From NCBI RefSeq assembly GCF_002024165.1, contig NZ_MWQN01000001.1, forward strand, positions 2,418,001-2,482,000: a stretch of 64,000 nt of DNA, written 5' to 3'. The stretch's first letter is position 1, and every line of letters begins with the position of its first letter. The notes below the pieces were generated by a model. The model searched no databases, was not told where the DNA came from, and worked only from the letters and a program-made list of their open reading frames with translations. Below are positions 40,172 through 49,936 of the stretch, piece by piece. Source of the DNA: Embleya scabrispora (GTDB lineage Bacteria; Actinomycetota; Actinomycetes; Streptomycetales; Streptomycetaceae). The position numbers and the translations under genes were made by a program.

Positions 40172-41380
40172 ATGTCTTACTGGTTCCGGGCTTCTTGTAA
40201 GCCGGCCGTCGCGTGCGCGGGGGCGATCGCTTTCGTGTTGGGTTCCGCCTCTATCGCGCAGGCCGCGCCGGGGACGCCGGAGCCGCAGCCCCCCGCGTCG
40301 ATGTCGGATGTGGGTGGCGCGCGCTTGGCCCAACCGGGTGTACAGAGCGATCTGCCGCCCGGGAGCCCCCCGCCGCCCGCCGTCGAGGGCTACTCGTGGG
40401 TGGTCGCCGACGCGGAGACCGGCAAGGTCCTGGCGGCGAAGAACCCGCACTGGAAGTTGCCGCCCGCCAGCACGCTGAAGATGTTGTTCGCGGACACCGT
40501 GCTGCCCAAGATCGACCGCAACACCACCCATCAGGTGGCGCCGACCGAGCTGAGCAATCTCGGCGAGGGCAGCAGCCTGGTCGGGATAAAGGAGAACGAG
40601 ACCTACAAGGTCGAGGACCTGTGGCGCGGGGTGTTCCTGCGCTCGGGCAACGACGCGGTGCATGTGCTGTGCGCTATGAACGGTGGCGTGGACGCCACCG
40701 TGCGGCAGATGAACGAGCGGGCCAAGCAGCTTCAGGCGGGCGACACCAACGTGGTCTCGCCGGACGGCTACGACGCGCCGGGGCAGGTCTCCAGCGCGTA
40801 CGACCTCGCGCTGTTCGCGCGCGAAGGGCTCAAGAACAAGGACTTCCGCTCGTACGCGAGTACGAAGGTCGCCGAATTCCCCGGTGTCGCGGGGGCCAAG
40901 TTCCAGATCCAGAACACCAATACGATGCTGGGCCAGTATCCGGGCATGCTCGGCGTCAAGAACGGCTACACCACCAACGCCGGGAACACCTTCGTCGGCG
41001 GCGCGCAGCGCGACGGGCACACGTTGCTGGTGAGCATCATGCACGTCGAGGGCAAGGGCAAGACGTACGAGGACACCGGGAAGCTGCTCGACTGGGGCTT
41101 CGCCGCGTTGGCCCACGCGAAGCCGGTCGGCGTGTTGGTGGAGCCGTTGCCGGTGCCGGGGGACAAGAACGACAAGGGCACGAAGGCGGCCGACGGGAAG
41201 TCGGGCGACACCAAGACCGCGAAGGCGTCGTCCGCCTCGGACGACGACGGGTTCGACTGGGTGTTGTGGGCCGGGCTCGGGGTGCCGGCGGCGCTTGTGG
41301 TGGGCGGCGGCGTGCTGTTCGCCCTTCGGCGGCGCGAGGGGGCTTCGGGCGTGCGGTTCGAGGACGACATCCTGCCGTAG
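40172..41380 (+). CDS. D-alanyl-D-alanine carboxypeptidase, peptidase S11 (DacC/PBP5-like)
   Basis: Trims the terminal D-Ala of peptidoglycan stem peptides outside the membrane; 402 residues from the ATG at 40172. A signal peptide (residues 1-31, ending in SIAQAA), a Pro-rich linker, the S100-TLK103 nucleophile box, SGN at 158-160 and a KNG triad near residue 264 (KTG in most relatives) are visible. The C-terminus has a charged linker and a transmembrane helix (VLWAGLGVPAALVVGGGVLFAL) followed by basic residues, anchoring it to the membrane. Confidence 0.94.
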   Translation: MSYWFRASCKPAVACAGAIAFVLGSASIAQAAPGTPEPQPPASMSDVGGARLAQPGVQSDLPPGSPPPPAVEGYSWVVADAETGKVLAAKNPHWKLPPASTLKMLFADTVLPKIDRNTTHQVAPTELSNLGEGSSLVGIKENETYKVEDLWRGVFLRSGNDAVHVLCAMNGGVDATVRQMNERAKQLQAGDTNVVSPDGYDAPGQVSSAYDLALFAREGLKNKDFRSYASTKVAEFPGVAGAKFQIQNTNTMLGQYPGMLGVKNGYTTNAGNTFVGGAQRDGHTLLVSIMHVEGKGKTYEDTGKLLDWGFAALAHAKPVGVLVEPLPVPGDKNDKGTKAADGKSGDTKTAKASSASDDDGFDWVLWAGLGVPAALVVGGGVLFALRRREGASGVRFEDDILP

Positions 41381-41389
41381 GGGTGGGGC

Positions 41390-41797
41390 GGCCTCAAACG
41401 CCGGCCGGGCTGGGTTGGTCGGCTTCGCGAGAACGCTTGGCTTTTACCGATGGCCTCAAACGCCGGCCGGGCTGAAGTGAATGGCTTCGTGAAGACACTT
41501 GGCTTTCACCTTGGGCCTCGGACGCCGGCCGGGCTGCGGTGAATGGCTTCGCCGACGCGCTGCGTCGCAGGTGGCCTCGAACCTCGGCCCGGCTGGGTTG
41601 GTTGGCTTCGCCAGGACGCTTGGCTTTTACCGATGGCCTCAAACGCCGGCCGGGCTGAGGTGAATGGCTTTGCGAAGACGCTTGGCTTGCACCTTGGGCC
41701 TCGCACGCCGGCCGGGATGGATTGGTTGGCTTTGCCGGCACGCTGCGGTCGTGGGTGGACTCGAACAGCGGCCCGGCTGGGTTGTGGTGGTGGTTGG
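41390..41797. repeat. Tandem array of about 61-bp units with 183-bp higher-order period
   Basis: Seven degenerate units begin at 41390, 41452, 41514, 41573, 41635, 41697 and 41757 (59-62 bp each), all opening with GGCCTCAAACGCCGGCCGGGCTG or a close variant. Units 1 and 4, 2 and 5, and 3 and 6 resemble each other most: 1 and 4 end in CTTGGCTTTTACCGAT, 2 and 5 in CACCTTG. The array therefore repeats as a three-unit block of 183 bp. The opening motif is a common Streptomyces intergenic repeat. Open frames through it are not believed to be genes. Confidence 0.9.
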
Positions 41798-42850
41798 CTA
41801 TGGGTGGTTTCGGGTGAAGCGTTCCAGGAGGATGCCCAGGGTGGCGGTGCCGGCTACCGCCAAGGCGTATGTGCGGATCGGGTGGGTGGGCTTGGTTCTG
41901 TAGGCGGACAGGTCCAATGGGGGTTCCGCGGCGGCTTTTTCGGCGGCGGCCTCGATGTTGTCCTCGGCCTCGTCGGCCTCCTGGGCGTTGGCCGTCCAGG
42001 CCGCGCAGAACAGGAGCAGGCGGATCACGAAGTAGATCCACAACAGCAGTGCCACCGGGACGCCGAACGCGCCGTACGCGCTCTTGCCCGCGACCCCCGC
42101 GATGTACGAGGACACCAACAGCTTCAGCAACTCGAAGCCGACCGCCCCGATCAACGCGCCCTTGATCGCCACCGAGCGGTGCATGGTCAGCCGAGGCATC
42201 CCCACGAGCAGGTACACGAACAGCACCACGCTCGCGCCGACCGCGACCGCGAACGCGGCGATCTGCAGCAGGACCCGGCCGACCGGCTGGTGTTCGAGCC
42301 CGATCGAGTCGGAGACGTGCCGGATCACCACCGTCGCGAACGTGGACGCGCCGACCGACAACGCCAACGCGAGCCCCAGGCCGATCAGGACACCGACGTC
42401 GGCGATCTTGCGCACGACGACGTTGCCCGGCTCCTCCTCCGCGTCCCAGATCGCCCGGATGGAGGAACGCGTCGCGTCCACCCACCCCGTCCCGGACACC
42501 AGGAGCAGCACGCCGCCGATCACCCCGACCGTGCCCGCGTTGCGCACCAGCGCGTCCAGGTCCAACTTGTCGGCGATACCGGGGATCTGCTCGGAGATCT
42601 TGTTCTGCATCCGGCGGACCTGGGAGCGGTCGAGCGCTGCGGCCACCACCGCCGCGGCGAGCGTGATCAACGGGAACAGCGACAGGAACCCGTAGTAGGT
42701 CACCGCGGCGGCGAGTCGATTGCCCTGTCGATCGCCGTAGCGCGAATAGGCCCGCCAGGTGGGGCCGATGACCGGGATCCTCGCCAGCCGCTCCTTGATC
42801 GCCACGGATGACTGCTGCCCGCCCGACGCCCTACCCACACGCGACTCCAC
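41798..42850 (-). CDS. YihY/virulence factor BrkB family membrane protein
   Basis: Integral membrane protein of 350 residues with six or so helices: LAAAVTYYGFLSLFPLITLAAAVVAAAL at about 46-73, then segments near 106-122, 150-176, 192-218, 226-250 and 262-286. The TYYGFLSLFP segment is the family signature. An Ala/Glu-rich linker and a final helix near 330 follow. The function of this family remains unsettled. The start is GTG at 42850. The 3' end abuts the tandem repeat array. Confidence 0.92.
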   Translation of the reverse strand: MESRVGRASGGQQSSVAIKERLARIPVIGPTWRAYSRYGDRQGNRLAAAVTYYGFLSLFPLITLAAAVVAAALDRSQVRRMQNKISEQIPGIADKLDLDALVRNAGTVGVIGGVLLLVSGTGWVDATRSSIRAIWDAEEEPGNVVVRKIADVGVLIGLGLALALSVGASTFATVVIRHVSDSIGLEHQPVGRVLLQIAAFAVAVGASVVLFVYLLVGMPRLTMHRSVAIKGALIGAVGFELLKLLVSSYIAGVAGKSAYGAFGVPVALLLWIYFVIRLLLFCAAWTANAQEADEAEDNIEAAAEKAAAEPPLDLSAYRTKPTHPIRTYALAVAGTATLGILLERFTRNHP

Positions 42851-42880
42851 TCTGTGACGTCCCGTACGGCCGGGACGGCA

Positions 42881-43423
42881 TCACACGGGCAGCGGACCTG
42901 GCAACGATTGGCCGAACGCGAAGTCACGTTGCGGGCGCCACACCCCGTCCGTGCCGTGCTCGTACAGGCTGAAGCCCCAGATCGGGAAGACCGCGTCGTA
43001 GTCGACGAGTTCCGCGAACGCCAGGTCGAGCATGTGATCGGGCAGATGATGCGCGACGGTCACATGCGGGTGGTACGGGAAGTGCAACTCGCGCTCCAGC
43101 GGCCCGGATCGCACCGCGGCCTCGATCCGCTCGCACTCGGGGATACCGCGCGCGACCTGGACGAACACCACCGGCGAGGTCGGTCGGAACGTACCGGTGC
43201 TGCGCAGGTGTATGTCGAACGGGGCCTCGCCGGCGGCGACCGCGCGCAGGTGCTCCTCGACCTCGGCCATCGCCTCGTCGGCCACCTCGGTCGGCGGCAG
43301 AAGGGTCACGTGGGTCGGGATGGCGTTCGCGAGCGGATCCCCGAACCCGGCGCGGCGAGCCTGCAACTCGCTGCCGTAGGGCTCGGGAATCGCGATCGAC
43401 ACCCCGATGGTGCGCTTGGCCAT
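42881..43423 (-). CDS. 2'-5' RNA ligase-like 2H phosphoesterase
   Basis: Two-histidine phosphoesterase of 180 residues with both catalytic H-x-T motifs: H38-V-T40 (HVTLLPP) and H120-V-T122 (HVTVAHH). Start ATG at 43423. Family members act on 2',3'-cyclic nucleotides or RNA ends. It starts 10 bases after the trpS stop on the same strand, so it is probably cotranscribed with trpS, a pairing common in actinomycetes. Confidence 0.92.
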   Translation of the reverse strand: MAKRTIGVSIAIPEPYGSELQARRAGFGDPLANAIPTHVTLLPPTEVADEAMAEVEEHLRAVAAGEAPFDIHLRSTGTFRPTSPVVFVQVARGIPECERIEAAVRSGPLERELHFPYHPHVTVAHHLPDHMLDLAFAELVDYDAVFPIWGFSLYEHGTDGVWRPQRDFAFGQSLPGPLPV

Positions 43424-43433
43424 GTGCTGCGCC

Positions 43434-44798
<1,365 letters not shown>

Positions 44799-45689
44799 GT
44801 GCGCCTCACCTCGCGCTGCGGTCGATCGGGCCGTTCCGACCTGCGGTCGGAGCGTATATCGCCCGGAGCAGAGCGGGCGCGGGTGCCCCGACAGCGGCGG
44901 CGTGGCTTCGTCGCCCCGCGGGCGGCCGAACTGCGGCACTACGTGATGTGTCCGCCGGTGTTCCTGGACGAGACGTCGCCCGCGACCGCGATGGGTCAGT
45001 GGGAACGGCTGCGCGCGGTGTTGATCGGGCTCGGGCACCGGGTGAGCCTGGTGCCGGGTCGCCCGGGGTTGCCCGGCATGGTCTTCGCCTCGCGGGCGGC
45101 GACCGTGGTGGGCGGGCGCGTGCTGGGCGCGCGTTCGCGTGCGGTGGAGCGTTCGGCCGAGACGCCGGCGTATCTGGAGTGGTTCGCCGGGCACGGCTTC
45201 CGCTCCGCATTGGAGCCGGTGTTCGCGCACGAGGGCGAGAACGACCTGATCCCGGTCGGTCCCCGGCTGCTGGCCGCGGTGGGGCCGCTGACCGAGGCGG
45301 CCGCGCATGCCGAGGCGCAGGCGTTCTTCGGGCTGCCGGTGGTGCCGCTGGAGTTGGCCGACCCGCGTTTTCCCCGACTCGGCTCGGCGCTGGCCGTGCT
45401 GGGCGAGCACACCGCGGCCTACTACCCCGGGGCGTTCACCCCGACCGCGCTGCGCCGGCTGACCCGGGTGTTCCCGGAACGGATCGAGGTGGACGAGGCG
45501 GACGCGGCGGCGCTCGGCCTCGACGCGGTCTCCGACGGACGCAGCGTGGTGATGGGCGACACGACACCCGCGCTCGCCGCCCGGTTGGCGGAGCGGGGAT
45601 TCCGTACGATCGAGTTGGACATGTCCGCATTCGCGGCCCACGGCGCGAGTGTGCGCGGTTGCGTACTGGAACTGCGCGCCGCTCGTTGA
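44799..45689 (+). CDS. DDAH/arginine-deiminase-fold protein, probably catalytically altered
   Basis: Protein of 296 residues similar over residues 45-293 to the dimethylargininase-type proteins usually encoded next to rocD in Streptomyces (YVMCPP, GMVFA, EGEND, SVRGCVLEL blocks). Active-site positions differ from the family as I recall it: the usual PDMVFAANG reads PGMVFASRA, the His of HLDTAL is Arg193 with Gly195 replacing the Asp, and the KCCT nucleophile box reads RGCV (G287-C288). The N-terminal 45 residues are an Arg/Ser-rich extension. GTG at 44799 has AAGGGG upstream. Enzyme activity on arginine derivatives is therefore doubtful. Confidence 0.8.
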   Translation: MRLTSRCGRSGRSDLRSERISPGAERARVPRQRRRGFVAPRAAELRHYVMCPPVFLDETSPATAMGQWERLRAVLIGLGHRVSLVPGRPGLPGMVFASRAATVVGGRVLGARSRAVERSAETPAYLEWFAGHGFRSALEPVFAHEGENDLIPVGPRLLAAVGPLTEAAAHAEAQAFFGLPVVPLELADPRFPRLGSALAVLGEHTAAYYPGAFTPTALRRLTRVFPERIEVDEADAAALGLDAVSDGRSVVMGDTTPALAARLAERGFRTIELDMSAFAAHGASVRGCVLELRAAR

Positions 45690-45864
45690 TCCAACGCCCC
45701 CGCGGGGTATCCCGTCCGTACCCACCCGGGTGACTTTCCTCCGTCTTGTCGTTGATTGCGGGATATTCCCCCTTCATACCGAACCTCCTCCCGGTATCGC
45801 CGGTATCGCCGTTCTCCACTCTCGTAGCGATTCCCACGGTTCTCCACCGTTGCGAAAGGACGTC

Positions 45865-47136
<1,272 letters not shown>

Positions 47137-47151
47137 TTCCCGGTCGGGGGA

Positions 47152-47177
47152 ACGGCCGCCCCCACGGGGGCGGCCGT
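47152..47177 (+). terminator. Terminator after rocD
   Basis: Perfect 12-bp inverted repeat, arms 47152-47163 and 47166-47177, with a 2-base centre, 15 bases after the stop and between convergent genes. Confidence 0.8.
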
Positions 47178-47211
47178 CGTCACGCGGGGCCCGGTCGGCG
47201 CGAGGGAGAAG

Positions 47212-47409
47212 TCAGCCCCGAAGCGCGTGAACGAACGCCGCCCAGGGGCCCGCAGCAATGTTCAGGTGCCCGAGACCGGGGTCCTTCGAGTCGCGGACCG
47301 GGACGAAGCCCGGGAGATCATCGCGGACTTCGACACAGTTGCCCTGATCCCCGTTGCTGTACGAACTCTTGCGCCACGCCGTGGCCCCTGTGCCTGGGGT
47401 TGCTCGCAT
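47212..47409 (-). CDS. DUF397 domain protein
   Basis: Small protein of 65 residues with the DUF397 signature WRKSSYSNGDQGNCVEV and the following VRDSKDP and FVHALRG blocks. In Streptomyces such genes form pairs with XRE/DUF5753 regulators (as in the BldB/AbaA-associated Wbl neighbourhoods) and act in developmental or antibiotic control, possibly as antitoxin-like partners. The ATG at 47409 lies inside the 3' part of the regulator gene, out of frame with it, an unusually long overlap. Confidence 0.88.
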   Translation of the reverse strand: MRATPGTGATAWRKSSYSNGDQGNCVEVRDDLPGFVPVRDSKDPGLGHLNIAAGPWAAFVHALRG

Positions 47410-48236
47410 GCTTCGAACTCCTTGATGGCTGCCCGGATCATCGCGGCCGACTCTTGTGGAGAGAGGGCGTAGGCCCGTAGCCGATCGTACGACGCCTGGT
47501 GCTCCGCGACCGATGCCGCATCCTCGATCAACTGCCCGGTATGGCTTCCTTCGAGGTAGGAGACAGGGGCACTGTCCGGTGGGGTCAGCAAGGTCAGCGA
47601 CCCGTTCAGTTGCGCATGGGCGCCGGAATCAAACGGCAGGATCTGCAATGTGCCGTACTGCGTATCCATCTGGGGCAGGAGTGCCTCCAGTTGCGAGCGC
47701 ATGACGGATGCACCGCCGACCGAACGGCGAATGACCGCCTCGTCGAGGACCGCGCCATATCGGGGAGGTTGCTGTCGGCCGAAGATTCGCTGACGATTCA
47801 TCCGCGCCGTGACCCGCCGTTCGATCTCGGCGTCCGAAGCCCCCGGCTCGAAGGCCCGAAATTGGGCGCGAGCGTAGCCCGGAATCTGCAACAGTCCGGG
47901 TACCGTCTGGGCCGCGAACTCGAGAATCCGGATCGCTGACGCCGCTATCGCCATGAACGCGCGGTATCGGTCGGGGAATTGATCGTGCTCGACCATCTCA
48001 TACAGCCTCACGAACAGGCCGTCGGTGTCGAATGCGAGGTCCAGCCTGGCCGGCATGTCCGGCGGGATGCGGCTCTCCCCGGTTTCATACCGGGACAGGG
48101 CGGCCTTGCTGTAGCCCAAGACGGCTGCGCATGTGGTCAGCGACATGCCCAGGCTGTTGCGTTTGACGCGGATCTCCCGCCCGTACATCTGGCGCGGGGA
48201 ACCTTTGCTCTCTAGGTCTTTCTCCTGGAATCGCAC
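47262..48236 (-). CDS. XRE-family regulator with DUF5753 domain, extended by stop-codon loss
   Basis: HTH protein of 324 residues: HTH at about 32-58 (SLTTCAAVLGYSKAALSRYETGESRIPP) and a DUF5753 sensor domain with IPGYARA, RQRIF and the final ALSPQESAAMIRAAIKEFEA. The usual member ends here by an ATGA overlap with the DUF397 gene. In this copy codon 277 is TGC, not TGA (bases 47408-47406, next to the DUF397 ATG), so translation continues 47 residues in another frame over DUF397. The start could be GTG at 48236 or the ATG at 48188; neither has a strong ribosome site. Confidence 0.85.
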   Translation of the reverse strand: MRFQEKDLESKGSPRQMYGREIRVKRNSLGMSLTTCAAVLGYSKAALSRYETGESRIPPDMPARLDLAFDTDGLFVRLYEMVEHDQFPDRYRAFMAIAASAIRILEFAAQTVPGLLQIPGYARAQFRAFEPGASDAEIERRVTARMNRQRIFGRQQPPRYGAVLDEAVIRRSVGGASVMRSQLEALLPQMDTQYGTLQILPFDSGAHAQLNGSLTLLTPPDSAPVSYLEGSHTGQLIEDAASVAEHQASYDRLRAYALSPQESAAMIRAAIKEFEACEQPQAQGPRRGARVRTATGIRATVSKSAMISRASSRSATRRTPVSGT

Positions 48237-48444
48237 AGGTGTTCCTCTATTCCGTTCCGCTATGGATCGGTAACGGTGTCGGGCCGCGAAGTCCGGCCTT
48301 CGGGTCGATCATAGGAACACACAGCGACCGACTACATACGGAAGTTGAACCGGCCGGCTGCCGTGTAGTCGAGACAGGGGGCGAGTCATCGCCTTGGACA
48401 GCTGCTCGCCCCCTGCGTGCCCCCATGGAGAGGACAGCACCACC

Positions 48445-49038
48445 ATGCCAGAAACACATGAAGCCGGCGCCGTTTCGCCGGTCGACGCCACGGTGACGGA
48501 CGCTATGCAAAATGCCCGGCTCGCCTGTCTCGTGCGGCAGGCCGCGCTCGTGCTGCGACGGCAGGAGGCGGCTCGGCCGCGTCGCGAGGTGGTGGCGCAC
48601 AGTTCGGAAGACCTGCGGGTCGGTGAGGAGTTCTTTCAGCGGTACCGGCACGCGCGGTGCCGGGATGGCGGCTCCGGGCGGGATGGCACGCTCATGGACG
48701 TGATCGGCACGACCGTCTACCTGCGTGGGCGGGACGGGCTCGAATTCGTGTGCCGGGTCCACGACTTGGTGATCGTGGCCGCGCCGCCGCCGGGGCTCCA
48801 TCGGCGTGTGCGCTACATCGGGGCGGGCGAGGCCGGGCCCCGGCCGGACGGCGTACTCACCGAACTGTGGGCCGTCGACCAGGGCAAGCTCGCGATCGTG
48901 CAACCGCCCGCTCGCCACGCCTGGTTCGCGCTGCTGTCCGAGTTGGAGAGCGTCGGCCTCACGCTCGGCCCCGTGGCCGACTGGGCGGAGCCGCCCTTCG
49001 TCTCGGACTCGGCCGGGCGGCGCCCTCCGCGGCGGTGA
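48445..49038 (+). CDS. Hypothetical protein divergent from the XRE regulator
   Basis: Protein of 197 residues from the ATG at 48445 (MPETHEAGAVSP; AGAGGACAG upstream region); an earlier ATG at 48394 is possible. An N-terminal helix with LACLVRQAALVLRRQEAARPRR is followed by a compact region with VGEEFFQRYRH and IGTTVYLRGRDGLEFVCRVHDLVIV, then a C-terminal globular part. I do not recognise the family. Its position divergent from an XRE/DUF397 pair suggests it belongs to the same conserved actinobacterial module. Confidence 0.6.
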   Translation: MPETHEAGAVSPVDATVTDAMQNARLACLVRQAALVLRRQEAARPRREVVAHSSEDLRVGEEFFQRYRHARCRDGGSGRDGTLMDVIGTTVYLRGRDGLEFVCRVHDLVIVAAPPPGLHRRVRYIGAGEAGPRPDGVLTELWAVDQGKLAIVQPPARHAWFALLSELESVGLTLGPVADWAEPPFVSDSAGRRPPRR

Positions 49039-49178
49039 CCGCGCGTCGGCCGGGTTGTTCGGTTGTCCACGGTCTGTGACCTGGGCTTTCGGACAATCCC
49101 CCGGCCCACCAGAGTCGGCCTCGGATGTCCGGCGAGCACCGTCCCGGGCATCTCCACGAGACGAGAGGTGGGAAAGAC

Positions 49179-49601
49179 ATGCGGATCCCTCGCATCTTCA
49201 CGACCGCCCTGGTGGGCGCCGCGATCGCGGTCACCCTGGGCACAGGCCCCGCCGGCGCGACCGGACCGCGCGCCGTACCCGCGGGGGCCGAGGCGAACTC
49301 CGCCACGGCCCTGAAGGAATGTGGCGTGCGAGCGCACGACGGCCGGTTGTGGTGTGGCAACAGGGGTGAGGCGCCGGTCCGGCGGGAGCCGTACCACGAG
49401 AGCGATTTCATCGGCGAACTGTTCACCACCTTCAGCTGGTTCGACTGCTGGGCCACCGGCGGCCTGCACGGGGGCGGCAACACGACCTGGTACCACACCA
49501 CCCCCGACTGGGGAGACCCCGGATACATCCCGGGCGACTGGGTGTTCACACCCTCGTGGTTCGACGCCGACCCTTCCCGGTACGGACTCAGGCACTGCTG
49601 A
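49179..49601 (+). CDS. Small secreted Cys-containing protein (SH3b-like)
   Basis: Secreted protein of 140 residues. A signal peptide occupies about residues 1-27 (IFTTALVGAAIAVTLG, cleavage after AGA). The mature part has four cysteines (ECGVR, LWCGN, FDCWATGG, RHC) and aromatic-rich stretches such as TTFSWFDCW and TTWYHTTPDWGDPGYIPGDWVFT, resembling bacterial SH3-type wall-associated modules. The ATG at 49179 has GGTGGGAAAG upstream. The function is unknown; a wall- or host-surface role is inferred from export. Confidence 0.75.
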   Translation: MRIPRIFTTALVGAAIAVTLGTGPAGATGPRAVPAGAEANSATALKECGVRAHDGRLWCGNRGEAPVRREPYHESDFIGELFTTFSWFDCWATGGLHGGGNTTWYHTTPDWGDPGYIPGDWVFTPSWFDADPSRYGLRHC

Positions 49602-49626
49602 CCGACCCGAACGGGAGGACCTACCC

Positions 49627-49861
49627 ATGAACACACGTATCCGTCCACCGGTCCGTCGCACGGCGACGACCGCCACGATCGCCGGGTGCCTCGCGGGGGT
49701 GGCCATGCCGAGGGAAAGGATCGCTACTGCGTGACCGTGGCCGCCGGCACGGCCCGTGCGACTCCTCCGGCTACGCCTTCAACGGCTCCTTCGGCTCGGA
49801 CGTGCCCTACGTGGGCGACACGCTCGACGATGCCGTGACGTACATCAAGATCCGGCACTGA
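49627..49861 (+). pseudogene. Frameshifted remnant of a small secreted protein
   Basis: After an intact start (GGGAGG about nine bases before the ATG at 49627) and the start of a signal-like region (TATTATIAGCLAGVAM), the frame breaks. Downstream, AEGKDRYCVTVAA reads in a second frame and PCDSSGYAFNGSFGSDVPYVGDTLDDAVTYIKIRH to the TGA at 49859-49861 in a third. Two single-base changes, near 49710 and near 49757, would reconnect a protein of about 77 residues. It looks like a decayed companion of the secreted protein just upstream. Confidence 0.65.
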
Positions 49862-49936
49862 CCCGCCACGCGACACGGACCGGAGCCGGTACCTCGTTCC
49901 CCCGGGTACCGGCTCCCTCACGTGCGGCGGCGCGCC

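Noticed and set aside
41390-41797. Possible CRISPR array
   Set aside because: Units are contiguous and degenerate along their whole length, with no constant repeat alternating with unique spacers, and no cas genes are present.
41394-42485. 363-codon minus-strand frame through the tandem repeats
   Set aside because: It starts inside the YihY gene in a wrong frame. The 183-bp period is divisible by three, so the repeats stay open by chance.
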